In this document: positions 1 to 11,850 of the stretch, piece after piece
Numbering within the stretch: the stretch's first letter is position 1
Layout: the number at the start of each line of letters is the position of its first letter
Program-made: the position numbers and the translations under genes
Notes under the pieces: model-generated
Told to the model about the DNA's origin: nothing
The model's database searches: none
The model's input: only the letters and a program-made list of their open reading frames with translations
Assembly (NCBI RefSeq): GCF_037893015.1
Contig: NC_133666.1
Span: forward strand, 468,777,454 to 468,841,453
DNA: 64,000 nucleotides
From: Macrotis lagotis
Lineage: Eukaryota > Chordata > Mammalia > Peramelemorphia > Peramelidae
Direction: 5' to 3'

Positions 1-289
1 TTAGAGTATGTCTGGGTTTCCAGAATATGGAAGATGTACCAAAAGTAACATGAAGGCTGTCTCCTTGGTTGAATAGTTAGTTGTAGGCTACAATAAGAGC
101 AACAACAATAAGAAAGTGCTACTAAACCCAGAAGTCTATGTAAAGCACTCAAAATGATACAAAGTTTAAGTAAAGCCTCTTTAAGTAAATGCCTCTATTT
201 CTCTTACAAATTGAATAAGGTGATAGTCACAGTATACGTTTCTGTAATACTCCAGTGTGTACAACTCACTTTTCTAACACCTATATCTG

Positions 290-445
290 GAATGCACATT
301 GAGAAAGTATTATTATCCCAATATTACAGATGAGGAAACTAAGACCTATCTCAATTGAATTCCTACAATACTAAAATCAGTAAGAAACAGAACCATGATT
401 CAGATTCAAGTCTCCTGAGTCCACAACCAGGCTTCTTTTTACTTA
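290..445 (-). mobile_element. MIR remnant, minus strand
   Basis: TATTATCCCAATATTACAGATGAGGAAACT and GATTCAAGTCTCCTGAGTCC match the reverse of MIR. Confidence 0.5.
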
Positions 446-469
446 GGCATAAGGTAGGCATAACATTCT

Positions 470-690
470 AAGAGCAGTGGATAGAGCACTGAGTGGGAAT
501 TCAAAAAGACTTGAGTTCAAATTTGACCTCAGACTACTAGATCAGAGTCTAGTTTTTAATGAAGTCAAATCACTTAGACCTTTTTTGTCTCAGTTTCCTC
601 AGCCATAAAATGAGTTGAAAAACCCTACGAGGAGTTAAAAAAAGTCAGATACAGCTAAAATGACTGAGCAACAACAAATCATTCTAAACT
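470..690 (+). mobile_element. MAR1-type CORE-SINE
   Basis: AGTGGATAGAGCACTG head, GAGTTCAAAT box B, CTCAGTTTCCTCA core, and a tail ending GACTGAGCAACAAC. Diverged. Confidence 0.65.
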
Positions 691-829
691 GTCCCTTGGA
701 AACCCTCAAATATCTGACTGATTGAGGCCCCCAGCAGTACTTGTGTCTGAGAAGAAATATAACATTCTTGGAGGAGATTTTAATTACTATGAATCAGATA
801 ACCACAAAGTTCAGATAGATCTTAGAAAT

Positions 830-960
830 CATCTGCTCTCATCTTTCATTTTATTGATGAGAAAACTGAGACTGAGAGGGTTGTTTGAACAGTACAAGGT
901 CATACAGACAATGATTGAAATGGGACAAAAACCTAGACTGTGTACTCATAATCTATATCT
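830..960 (-). mobile_element. MIR remnant, minus strand
   Basis: TTTTATTGATGAGAAAACTGAG and AGGTCATACAGAC match the MIR core in reverse. Confidence 0.5.
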
Positions 961-1226
961 GGAAAATCATAAATATTCTCTGTTACATTTTGCTAAATGA
1001 AGATCTGGCTAATTCTACTCATTCCATCAGTAGAAATATATAGTATTGTATTTTTCCTTCTTTTGCCTAAGAGTATTATTCACTAATGAACAGTTCAAAG
1101 CTACTTTCCAGTTGTTGCCACACTAAGCCATAATAGATAGCTTTTATCTCCTAAGATACAAGGTGACCTAGGAGAATGGCTAAAGGTAATATCAAAAAGA
1201 TGGGGCTCTCAAACTAACAATAATGA

Positions 1227-1228
<2 letters not shown>

Positions 1229-1278
<50 letters not shown>
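1229..1278 (+). repeat. (AC)14(AT)11 microsatellite
   Basis: CA run passing directly into a TA run. Confidence 0.97.
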
Positions 1279-1472
1279 TCAGTTGGAATATATATTTCAA
1301 TAATATAGTAATTAATTATATAATAATTCAATAATTCATTTAACTCAAGAATGTCATCTTTCACATTTATGGTTTTGGTTATTCATGAGTTGGTTATAGA
1401 TAATTAAATGGAAATTTTTGGAGATGTGCAATGTGCTGCAGAAAATTAGAAACCATAAAGGTAAAGATAACC

Positions 1473-1514
<42 letters not shown>
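1473..1514 (+). repeat. (AT)4(GT)17 microsatellite
   Basis: Short AT run then GT run; roughly the inverse of the CA/TA array 200 bases upstream. Confidence 0.97.
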
Positions 1515-1517
<3 letters not shown>

Positions 1518-1689
1518 GAAAACTAAAAAAAATGAGCAAGTCATAAATATTTCAATATTATATGTTATTAATCTTTTTTATCATTTGCTACCATAATTAT
1601 ATATATATAAATTTATTATAAACAGTTATAAATTTTGATAAAAGTTTTAATGTGCTAAAGAATTATATGCTATGCACTCTCTTTGAGAA

Positions 1690-1935
1690 ACTTTTCTTCG
1701 TCTTTCTAACATTCAGACTTAATCACACTTATTTTCTCCAGCAGTGATATTTGTATCTTGCAATTTTTGTAGAAGGAAATTCATGAAGTAGTTGCTGCTT
1801 CTACATCAAGGGGCTGCTAAGACTCTGCACAGTGTTTTAGATACTAATGTAAAAACTGCAACATTTTTTATGGGTGCAGTGTGCTTACTTGTTTTGTGTC
1901 TTAAATAAATATGATCAAAATTATTAAAAATAAGA
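1690..1935 (+). other. Possible 3' UTR-like segment with AATAAA
   Basis: Mixed-composition, non-repetitive sequence ending TGTCTTAAATAAATATGATC...ATTAAAAATAA, i.e. a poly(A) signal followed by an A-rich stretch. It could be the tail of an old processed pseudogene, but I do not recognise the parent and there is no coding frame. Confidence 0.2.
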
Positions 1936-2769
1936 TATTGGGGTAGATCTAGAATTATTTATGACTTTTCACACTCCTGTGGGTTCTCCTCCTTCCCCCC
2001 CCAGCCCTGGAATGTTGAGGGATGAATGTATATTCAATTTAAAAATGAATATACACACAGATTGCATTATACACAGACTTATTGTCTTGTAAAAGAGTAT
2101 GCATGTTCACACTTCCATCACACAATAGCCAGGTATTCCTTTTTTTCAGCCTTGTCTTTTGTCCCAATATTTAGCAAATCCTACACTGTAAGGATCTTTT
2201 GAATATCTAGCAGATAAACATAGTGCTCCCAGACAACAACTTTTCTCTTCTTTCTTCTCCTCTCCAAGAATTGCATGGCTAAATTTTAAATCTCAAATGT
2301 ATATTTCAGATAAAATCACTATAAAGTTTAATTAGTCCTTTGTGTCCAGTAAAATTCAAACTCCAATAGGCAAATATTAAAAATTCTGAGAAGGAACCCA
2401 GATCAATAATACATAGGATTCTGCCCATAGCACTGCCTTCCCCCCCCCCCCCCCATGAATATGACTCAAAAGGAACAGACCAGGAAATACCAGTTTTCAC
2501 ATATATGAGCTTGGTGGGTGGTTTGGGGGGTAAAAAGAATCTGGCAGAGGGACAAATGCTGCCACTGATTTACTCAGAAAGTATATGGAGCTAAGTCTAC
2601 ATCTGTGGCAACTTTACAAAGACCTATATGAATGGTAAATAAAAAATTGTGAGCAGCTGTTAAGTCAAAGAGCCCCAAATGAAAAGTTAGCCAAGGTTGG
2701 TGAACCAGACATGAAAGCCCAGAAAACTGAAATATGGAATCAATTTAGATTAGGAGTGCAGGTTTAGAG
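1936..2769. other. Unassigned AT-rich sequence
   Basis: Apart from the poly-C run I see no gene or recognisable repeat. Confidence 0.5.
2440..2454 (+). repeat. Poly-C run
   Basis: Fifteen C in a row. Length may be affected by sequencing error. Confidence 0.9.
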
Positions 2770-2905
2770 TTAGAAGAGATCATAGAGATAATTTACTTTC
2801 AACTCCTTTATTTTACAGATGAGCAGAACTGAGGCTCTAAGAATTAAAGTGACTTACTCAAGGTCATACAACCAGAACCAGTTCTTGATGGAGCCTTGGC
2901 AGAGA
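2770..2905 (-). mobile_element. MIR remnant, minus strand
   Basis: TTTTACAGATGAGCAGAACTGAGGC, then GTGACTTACTCAAGGTCATACAACC. Confidence 0.5.
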
Positions 2906-3389
2906 AAGATCATTGGGCACTGAGTTTCCTTCATATAACCCATATGCTGAGAGGTCACACAGAATTTCAATCACTTGAAAAATATTCTCACTGAAAATAA
3001 CAAGCAGGGTGCTAGGACTCTACAGAAAAGCATACCACTATCAACTGGAAAGCATTTTTTCTGGTGGCTTGTAAAGTTAACTAGTTTGAGACAATTCTTG
3101 GGATAGTCTTGCTTAGTACTGTTTAATTAGACCTCCATCATTGATGTTGTACACTTAGAATATTGCTGAACAGTGGTTAGTACATATGGTTCTACAACTA
3201 TATTCTCAATTCTTACTTTTCACTCTGGGTTATAGGCTAGATATCTTTGATATGATTAAAAGGAGAGGCTAAAATCTGAAAATTGAATTTTCCTTCCCAA
3301 AAGTTTCTTTGGGCCTTCATCTCACCCTGCCCAAGACCAGGCAAAGTAGCTCAGGTAAGAATTATAATTCCAACTGCATTAAAAAAAGA

Positions 3390-3660
3390 AATTTCTTTTT
3401 TCTTTTTTAAAATGGTTTTTCCAACTACATGCAGATCTAGTTTTCAACAATCATTTTTTTTGGCAAGGTTTTGTGTTCCACACTTTTCTCCCTCCTTTCC
3501 TTCCCTCCCTTCTCTCCCTGACAGAGAGCAATCTAATATAGGTTATATACATGTTTAACTATGTTAAATATATTTCCATATTGATCATGTTATTAAAGAA
3601 GAATCAGAACTAAAAGGAAAAGAACCTATGAAAGGGAAAAAAAGTAAATCTACAGACTAG
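3390..3660 (-). mobile_element. L1 3' UTR, minus strand
   Basis: AACTACATGCAGATCTAGTTTTCAACAATCATTTTTTTTGGCAAGG, then a pyrimidine tract, GAGCAATCTAATATAGGTTAT and GAAGAATCAGAACTAAAAGG, a pattern I recognise from marsupial L1 3' ends. Confidence 0.65.
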
Positions 3661-3749
3661 ATTAAACAAGGAAGAATTAGAAATAATTAAACTTGATTAC
3701 CAAGAGTTTGATAAACTCCAGTTTACTCCAGTAAACTTCCTATTTTATA

Positions 3750-4765
3750 GCAATTGCTGAGAAAAGTAGAGAACAATCTGGCAAAACTTAGGTTAAAACC
3801 AAAAGTTTACACCATGCACCATAATAAATTCAAAATGAATAGTGACCTGAATGTTAATGATAGAACTCTTTTAAAAATTTAGGAGAGAATCTTCCAAAGC
3901 TATGCCTACAGGGTAAATTCTTAAGCAAATAACATAAAGGGATTACAATAGCTAAAATAAGTAATTTCACCTGCATAAAATAAAAAAGCTTTTGGACAAA
4001 TAAAATTAGGATAACAAACTAGATGGTATGGTAAATAGAGTGCCAAACCAGGAGTCAGGAAGACTTATCTTCATGAGTTCAAATCCAATTTAAAAGAATT
4101 ACTAGCTTTGTGGCCCTTGGCAAGTCACTTAACTTTGCTTGCCTCTATTTCCACTTCTGTAGAATGGACTAAAGAAGGAAATGACAAATCACTCTACTAT
4201 CTTTGCCCCCACCAAAAGACCCAAATGGGAGTAAAAATGATTGAACAAACACAACAAACAAGGAAAATGATTTGCTGAGGAAAATCTCTGTAGACAATAT
4301 ATCTTATAAAGGTCTGTTGTTCAATAAATGTAAGCAACAAATAGAAAAACAAGATAAAATGACAAAAATATAGGAACAAAACAACCATTGCCCATAAATA
4401 AATGATCAAAATACAGTTTTCATAAAAATTGCAAACTCCTAACAATCTTTAATGAAAGAAAGTTCTAATCAAGAAATGCAAATACAAACAACTCTGAAGA
4501 TTTTCTTTATTCTCAGCAAATTGACAAAGATGACAAAAGACTAGAATAATTATTGTATCATTGGTGGAACTGTGACTTAGTCCAACTATCTTAGAAAATA
4601 ATGTGAAATCAAGTAATGGAAATTACTAAATTGTCCATATCATTGACCTAGTGATCCTGTTGCTAATTATACACCCCAAGGAGGTTAATGGCAAAAAGAA
4701 AAGCTTAATCAACACTAAAATATGGTACCACTTTTTATAGTAGCAAAAAAACTTGAGGCAGAATG
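3750..4765 (+). mobile_element. Old L1 ORF2 3' fragment
   Basis: AAAAAAGCTTTTGGACAAATAAAATTAGG, AATCAAGAAATGCAAATACAAACAACTCTGAAG, and GGTGGAACTGTGACTTAGTCCAAC follow the end of L1 ORF2. A MAR1-type SINE interrupts it at 4,021-4,255. Confidence 0.6.
4021..4255 (+). mobile_element. MAR1-type CORE-SINE nested in old L1
   Basis: GTAAATAGAGTGCCAAACC...GAGTTCAAATCC...GGCAAGTCACTTAAC, tail with CCCAAATGGGAG and TGATTGAACAAAC. Interrupts the L1 fragment at 3,750-4,765. Confidence 0.65.
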
Positions 4766-4854
4766 TCTTAGTCCAGTGCCTAACACATACTAAACTTTTA
4801 ACAAATGTTTATTGATGATAAAAGGCCCATTAATTAGAAGATAGCTGACTGAAT

Positions 4855-4965
4855 AGTGGTTAAAGGAAGTCACTTTCCCAAAATCAGACATGTAGTATAC
4901 ATCAAAAGTTAGGTTTGAATCTAGGTTTTTTGATTCTGTTCATTCCATTGCATGCCAGGATCATA
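4855..4965 (-). mobile_element. MIR remnant, minus strand
   Basis: AAGTCACTTTCCCAAAATCAGAC...GGTTTGAATCTAGG. Weak. The 4,770-4,830 stretch before it (TGCCTAACACATACT...ATGTTTATTGATG) looks like an L2 tail. Confidence 0.4.
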
Positions 4966-5196
4966 GCAGGTTTTATTAGTAAAGAATTAGAGGGTGCCAG
5001 AAAGAAAGTGTAGAGGACACCCAAATGGAAAAAGCCAGTATAAAATAAAACAGAAAAAGATACTCCTCTAACAATCTTATTGAAGGCCCCAATTTTTCAT
5101 CCTTCACTGATATTTCTTTGATGGCAGAGATAATTTTTATTGATATTTTATTTTTCCAATTACTTGTTATAAAGTTTTTCAACATTCATTCATATG

Positions 5197-5199
<3 letters not shown>

Positions 5200-5234
<35 letters not shown>
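5200..5234 (+). repeat. (CA)n microsatellite in L1 3' UTR
   Basis: About 17 CA units inside the L1 3' UTR. Confidence 0.95.
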
Positions 5235-5237
<3 letters not shown>

Positions 5238-5599
5238 TTAAGTTACAAAATTTCCTTCCACCCTCCCTTCCCACCCCCCTACCCTGAGGGGAAAACAGTC
5301 AGATTAATATTGTAGGTACACATTTTGGTCTGAAGAATTAGGATTAAGGAAATGAAATACATGAGATATTTTTTTAAAAAGTGAATTCATCAGATTCTGA
5401 AGGGATTTTTTTTTTGGTTTTGTTTTTCTTCCTCTGGATGGGGATAGCATTGTCCATAGCCATTCTAATAAGGTCGTACTAGCTCTCTGAACTGCTGGGA
5501 GGAACTGTATCTGTCAGGGTTGATCATCTCACAATTTGTGTACATTGATCTCTTGGTTTTGCTACCTTTGCTCAGCATCAGATCCTGTAAGTCATTCCA

Positions 5600-8050
5600 G
5601 GCTTCTCTAGAGTCCTAATATTTATGGTTTCCTATAGTATTTTATAAAATCCATACTATAACATTCATATAACCATTCCCTAATTGATAAGCATCCCCTC
5701 AATTTCCAATTCTTTGCCACTACAAAAAGAGCTGCTATGAATATTTTGGACCATGTGGGACTTTTCCCATTTTTTATTATTTTCTCTGGATATAGCCTAG
5801 AACTGGAATTGCTGGGTCAAAGGATGTGAACAGTTTTATTGCTCTTTGGGCATAATTCCATATTGTGCTCCAGAATGGTTGGATCAGTTCAGAATTCCAA
5901 CAACAATGAATTAATGTCCCAATCCTCCCACAACCTCTCCAACATTGATCATTTTCCCTTTAAATCATATTAGCCAATCTGATAGGAGGGAGGTGATACT
6001 TTAGAGTTGTTATAATTTGCATTTCTCTAATCAATAATGATATAGAACATTTTTTCATATGATTATATAGAGCTTTAATATCTTCATTGAAAACTGTCTA
6101 AATTGGGGAATGATTTGGGATCTTATAAATTTGATGTAATTCTCTATATATTTTAGAAATGAGACCTTTATTAGAACTCCTATTTATGAAGATGGTTTCC
6201 CAGCTTTCTGCTTTCCTTCCAATTTTGACAGCATTGATTTTATTAGTGCAAAACCTTTTTAATTTAATATCGTCAAAAATCATTCATTTTGCAGTTTATA
6301 ATGTACTCTATTTCTTGTTTGATCATAAATTTGTCTCCTATCCATAGATCTGATAGACAATTTCTTGGTCTACTAATTTGTCTATGGTGTGACCCTTTAG
6401 GTCTAAATCCTGTACCCATTTTGACCTATTTTGGTATAGGATAATGCCTAGTTTTTGCCATACTATTTTCCAGTTTTCCCAACAATTTTTGTCAAATAAT
6501 GAATCCTTATTTCATAAATTAATATCTTTGGGTAACAGTAAATTACTGGTCATTTATTATCATTTCTATTGAATGTATCCTGATCCATTACTCTTTCTTA
6601 AGCAGTGCCAGGTAGTTTTGATGACTGCTGCTTTATAGTATAGTTTTAGATTTCATAGAGCAGGGTCCCTTTTGTTGTTCCAGATGAATTTTGTTACTGT
6701 TTTTTTTCTAGCTTGGCAAAGATGTTATTTAGTAGTTTGATTGGTATGGCACTGAATAAGTAATTTAATTTGGGTAGAATTGTCATTTTTATTTTATTAG
6801 CTAGACCTAACCATGAGCAATTGACATTTTCCCATTTAAGTCTGACTTTATTTGTGTGACAAGTGCTTTATAATTTTATTTGTACAGTTTCTAGGTTTTT
6901 CTTGGGAGATATATTTCCAAGCATTTAATGTTGTCTACAGTTACTTTAAATGGAATTTCTCTATTTCTTGCTCTTGGACTTTGTTGTTCATATATAGAAA
7001 TGCTGATGATTTATGTGGGTTTATTTTATATCCTACTACTTTGCTGAATTTGTTAATTGTTTCAAGGAGTTTTCAAGATTATTTTCTCAGGTTCTCTAAG
7101 TATATCATCAAATCATCTGCAAAGAGAGAAAGCTTTGCTTCCTCATTGGAAATTCTGATTCCCTCAATTTCTTTTTCTTCTCTTATTGCTGAAGCTAACA
7201 TATCTAATACTATATTGAATAGTAATGGTGATAATGGTCATCCCTTGTTTCTTGATTTTATTGGAAATGCTCTGAGTTTTTCCCCATTACAGATAATATT
7301 TGCTCATGATTTTAGATAGTTACTACTTATTATTTTAAGGAAAACTCCATTTATTCCTAAACTTTCTATATTTTGTAATAGAATGGATGTTGTATTTTAT
7401 CAAAGGCTTTTTCAGAATCTATTGAGATAATCATATGATTTCTGCTGTTTTTTGCTATTTATATATTCAGTTATGTTAAATGTTTTCCTAATATTGAACC
7501 ATTCCTTCTACCTGGTCATGGTGTATTATCCTGGTATTAACTTGCTGCAGTCTCATTGCTAAAATTTTATTTAAGATTTTTGTATCAATATTCATTAGGG
7601 AAATTGTCTAATTTTCATTGTCTATTTTGGTTCTTCTTCATTTAGGTATCAGCACAATATTGGGTGTCATAAAGGAAATTTGGCAGGACCCTTCTATTTT
7701 TTTTTTAAATAGTTTATGTAGAATAGGAATTAATTGATGCTTAAATGTTTGGTAGAATTTACTTGTAAATCTATCTGGAACTGAAAATTTTTCTTAGGGA
7801 GTTTATTGATGGTTTCTTTGATTTCTTTTTCTGAAATTGTGTTATTTAAGTATGTTATTTCCTCTTCTGTTAATCTGGACAGGGTATATTTTTTAAATAT
7901 TCATCTATTTCATTCATTCATTTTTCCATTCAAGTCATCAAATTTATTGGCATACAGTTCAGCAAAGTAGCTCCAAATTATCTCTTTACTTTCTTCCTCA
8001 TTGATGGTTAGTTCATCCTGGTTTTTAATTCTGGTTTTTAATCTATTTTG
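5600..8050 (-). pseudogene. L1 ORF2 remnant (reverse transcriptase and C-terminus)
   Basis: On the minus strand the catalytic box reads FADDLMI at 7,112-7,123, the L1 version of the YXDD motif. Downstream, 6,283-6,098 reads KAESWETIF...SNKGLISKIYREL, a conserved stretch of L1 ORF2 after the RT domain. Stops and frameshifts separate these pieces. The N-terminal endonuclease domain is missing. Confidence 0.8.
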
Positions 8051-8059
8051 CTATCTGCT

Positions 8060-9300
8060 TCCATTTTATGGGACAGTTCATCACATTCTCATTTATAGTT
8101 AAGATTCTTAATTCTATATCTTCCTCTATGCTATCCTTCCCCATTTATATTTTTCTCTTATTCTTCCTCACCAAAGTTTTACTCCCTTTTCAACTTTTCT
8201 TTTAAAACAATAAATTTCAGTTTCTTTTCACTTATACCTTCACCTTCCCTTTTATCAGTTCCTTATTCCTTTATTTTTCCCTTATCCTGCTCCTTCCCCC
8301 CACCCAGTAGAGTAGGATAGATTTTTAAACCCAAGTGGGAATGTATCTTATTCCCTTTCTGGGGAATCTATTGAATAGATTTATTCAGTCTTCATACCCT
8401 CCCTTCTTTCCCTCTAAAACTAAATCTTTGCATCTCTTTTCCTGATATTTGTCATTCAAGTACTATTAATCAGATATCATCAATCAAAACTTCATTAACT
8501 GATTGCTTTGATAAGCTCAAAGTACCATAACTGATTGATTGATAAGCAACATTCCCTCAAAATGATTAAGTACCCTCCCTTTTCTATCTCATTAGAAGTA
8601 CATATTTCAAAAGTCTTGAATTATCAAATTATAGTCATTTTTACCTTATCCCCTTTACAAGCATCCTCCCAGAACACACATCCTCATGAGCCAAAGTATC
8701 ATCTAAAGCTAAATCATTTCATGAACTATTTGTACCCCTTCCTCCAAGCTTACTTTCTCCCACACTTCCCCTACCCCTCCCCACTCAGGGTACTTAACCC
8801 TTTGTTAAATAAAGTTTGGATTAAGTCCAACCCTGATGTAATTAACTATAAAAATCTCAAAATGGTCTAAGTACTCAGATGCTTTGATGGTCCCACTTAA
8901 GAACTTTAAAATTGATTGTAAGTATTGGGAGACAGGACTCACTGACTTATGATGCCCTCATCAGAGAAAGTGCTAAGATTTGTGAGTACAGCAGAATTAA
9001 AGCAAATCAAAGGGAACTGAGACATTTAAGCTTAGAGTAAACACCCCCTACTTTTTATCAGGGCTTTTTGATTCAAACATAGTGATATCATCTTGGACCT
9101 CTTCAATGGAGAGACACCCAAACATAACCATAACTTTTAAGACCAATCACATTAATTATATTTGCTCTTTTAATTATCCTAAGAGAAGTACAATTCTCAA
9201 GAGTTATATCTTCCCTTTTAGGATTGTATACAATTTGATAGTCTTGACTAACATTTGTTTAGTAGTGTTTTGTTTTTTCCTCCCCCTTTTCATTTACCTT
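8060..9300 (-). other. Non-coding spacer inside the L1, between ORF1 and ORF2 remnant
   Basis: AT- and pyrimidine-rich sequence with no ORF2 endonuclease motifs on the minus strand. 8,050-8,110 resembles a segment that I associate with marsupial L1 copies. 8,890-9,060 (…GGGAGACAGGACTC… to …AAGCTTAGAG…) has a different texture and may be another insertion; I cannot name it. Confidence 0.5.
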
Positions 9301-9301
9301 T

Positions 9302-10208
9302 TTATAAATCTTTTGAGTCGTGTATTTGGCAATTAAATTTTCTGTTCAGTTCTGGTCTTTTTGTCAGGAAATTTTGCAAGTCCTCTATTTTGTTGAACAT
9401 CCATTTTTTCCCCTGATAGTATATACTGAATTTTGCAGAGTAGTAAATTCTTGGTGTAATTCCAGGTCTTTTGCCCTCTGGTATGTGGCATTCCAGGTAT
9501 TCTGGTCCTTCCATATTGAGGCTAAGTCCTGTGTGAGTCTGATGGTGTTTCCTTTATATTTAAATTGTTTCCTTTTTTCCTGCTTGCTGTATTTTCTCCT
9601 TTATTTGAGAGTTTTGGAATTTAGCTATAATAGTCCTTGGAGTTTTTATCCTGGGGTCTCTTTCTGGAGGGGTTCTGTGTATTCTTTCATTAGCTATATT
9701 GTCTTCTTCTTCTTCCAGCAGATTTGGACAGTTTTGCCTGATAATTTCCTACATGATGTTTTCCAGGTTCTTTTTTTTCTAGACTTTTTGTAGTCGGATG
9801 ATTCGTAAATTATCTCTTCTGAATCTATTTTCCAGGTTGTTGGCTTTTCCCATTGTTTTCTTTAAGTTTTGAAGCCTTTTTATTTTGTTTGATGAAATCT
9901 TGTAGCCTCAAAGATTCATTGGTTTTTATGTGTTTAATTCTAATTTTTAGGGTTTTATTTTCTTCAATTAACTTTTATGTTTCCTTTTCCAGTTGGTTTT
10001 TACTTTTAATGGAATTGATTTCTTTGGTCAATTTTTTATAATTTTCCTGCATGACTCTCATTTCTTTTTTCTATTTTTATACTTCCTCTTTTCTTTGGTT
10101 TTCGAATTCTTTTTTAAGCTCTTCCATGAGCTTTTGGACTGGTGTCCAATTCATAGGCTCTTTTGAGACTTCCCCGGGAGTAATTTTTCAGATTTCTTTT
10201 TCTGACAT
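9302..10208 (-). pseudogene. L1 ORF1 remnant
   Basis: A start near 10,208 reads MSEKEI then stops, followed in shifted frames by a coiled-coil-like stretch (WTPVQKLMEELKKEF). The central RNA-binding part around 9,650-9,790 reads PPERDPRI...PRTIIAKF, and 9,514-9,340 reads EFTTLQN-like then GKKWMFNKIEDLQNFLTKRPEL, the L1 ORF1p C-terminal domain. ORF1p is the trimeric RNA-binding chaperone of L1. Broken by stops and frameshifts. Confidence 0.75.
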
Positions 10209-10209
10209 G

Positions 10210-10720
10210 GCATTGTTATCATCTATATATGCAAAGTAGTTTCTATAGTGAGAGCTCTTTTAGCTTTTTTGCTCATCTTTGTTGCTTTTAGCTCTGCTCC
10301 TGGGGTATAGGGAGTATAGATGTAAGCTTTTTATGTTGGAGATGATTGCCAGGGTTCAGATTTGGGTTTGGGACCCTCCCTGCTGGCTTGGTATCTAGTC
10401 ACCAGGACCAATGCTGTTGTCAAGTTGTCAGGACCTGGACTACACTGTGGCTTAAAGCCTCCTGATGGCTTTCCAGCTTTTCCACCTCCCTTGGCTTTAC
10501 TTACCCATTTCCCCCAAAGAGACAAGTCTTCACTAAAGATCTTCCATGATGTCCACCATTGAAAACTTCTTTGGATATTCTCTTTTTCTTGGTGGGATCT
10601 GTAGCTTTAATGTCAGTGCAGAGCCTTCATTTATCTTTGTTAGGCAAAAAACTCCAGGAACATGTTAGTTTTATGCACCACCTTGGTTCCACCCCAAAGT
10701 CCAAAAGAGGTAACTTTTGT
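10210..10720 (-). mobile_element. L1 5' region
   Basis: Sequence upstream of ORF1 on the minus strand, locally more GC-rich (10,340-10,540) than its surroundings, as in L1 5' UTRs. The outer limit is uncertain. Confidence 0.5.
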
Positions 10721-10939
10721 GAATTTCACACTTCTCAGTCCCCAAGAATCTCCTTAGAACAATGTGACTAGATTTGCTAACATACAAATGTGTGCATATT
10801 TTAAAGTCAACAATTGGCTCACTTCCTTCATGCTTCTGGGAAATAAAGCATTTCTAAAATATCACCAAAATAAGTATGTTTTACCATTTACATGCCCTTT
10901 TGCTTTTTTAAAATGTTTCTGGCACATTTGGTCCTCCTC

Positions 10940-11205
10940 AACTTTGTTGTTACTGTTGTTCTGTCATTTTTCAGTCCTGTCTGAGTTTTCTGGCCCAATT
11001 TAGGGTTTCTTGGCAAAAATTCTATGGTGGTTTGCTATTTCCTTCTCCACCTCATTTTACAGAGGAGGAAACTGAGACAGACAGGGTTAAGTGACTTGTC
11101 TAGGGTCACACAGCTAGTAAATTACTGAAGCTGAATTTGAACTCAGGAAGAGGAATCTTTCTGACTTCTTATCAGGTATTCTATCTATTGTGCCACCAAT
11201 CCACT
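10940..11205 (-). mobile_element. MAR1-type CORE-SINE, minus strand
   Basis: Plus strand reads TTGTTGTTACTG...GTTTCTTGGCAAA...CATTTTACAGAGGAGGAAACTGAG...GTCACACAGCTAGTAAAT...TATTGTGCCACC, the reverse of the CORE-SINE. Confidence 0.7.
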
Positions 11206-11209
11206 GTTC

Positions 11210-11807
11210 CTTTTTTTTTTTCAGGTACTTATAACTTAATTATCCATTTCTTCAAAACCAGTAATGGCTACTTCAAGATTACTCAATGAAAATAAAGTCT
11301 ATCTTCATTCTAAGAAAACTACTTGGTAGAACCAAAAGTTATATCTTGGTTGTCAATGATGTGTACAACTTGGAAGTTTATTTGAAAATCTGACCCAAGA
11401 TGCAGATGAGGAGGAGCCAGACTTCCAAAGATTTTCAAGTTGGTTTCAATACAAATAAGAAATCTGCCTTTCAGAAGTTTGCAGCTTCTGGTCACTATCT
11501 GAATATTCAGACACCTAATTCCAGCTCCACAAGCTCATTCCCACTTCATGATCTCTCTCAATCTTTCCCTCTGCAACTCTTCTAATTCCTTAGACAAAGG
11601 TCTATTCTCTCTACCTTGGACTATCCCCCCTCACCTCCCCAATTCTGTTAATTCAATTCCTGCTCTGTTTATGGCACTGAGTGTGGTCTATCTTAACATC
11701 CTACCAGGGGAACTATTTGTGAGCTTCCATGTGGGCTCCAGAATATTTCCTTTTATTCAAAAGAGCTGGGTCTTTCATTCAAATTTGATTTGTTTAATTG
11801 AATATAC

Positions 11808-11850
<43 letters not shown>

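Larger units (their letters stand above)
5110..10720 (-). mobile_element. Long L1 LINE, minus strand, rearranged
   Basis: Read on the minus strand the order is: 5' region (10,720-10,210), ORF1 remnant (10,208-9,302), a non-coding pyrimidine-rich spacer on the plus strand (about 9,300-8,060), ORF2 from within the reverse transcriptase region to the C-terminus (8,050 to about 5,600), then 3' UTR (5,600-5,110) with an internal (CA)n. Frames are broken many times, so the element is dead. The endonuclease-coding first part of ORF2 is not where it should be, which points to an internal deletion or a half-L1-like composition. Length is about 5.6 kb, close to full L1 size despite the loss because of the spacer. 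Confidence 0.8.

Noticed and set aside
1229..1514. Inverted pair of CA/TA and TA/GT arrays as a functional cruciform
   Set aside because: Two independent microsatellites explain it; simple repeats pair trivially.
5118..5315. 65-codon frame with poly-Thr-His
   Set aside because: Translation of a CA microsatellite inside an L1 3' UTR.
6852..7319. 155-codon plus-strand frame
   Set aside because: Antisense of L1 ORF2 (reverse transcriptase); the coding sense is the minus strand.
9320..9793. 157-codon plus-strand frame
   Set aside because: Antisense of the L1 ORF1 remnant.
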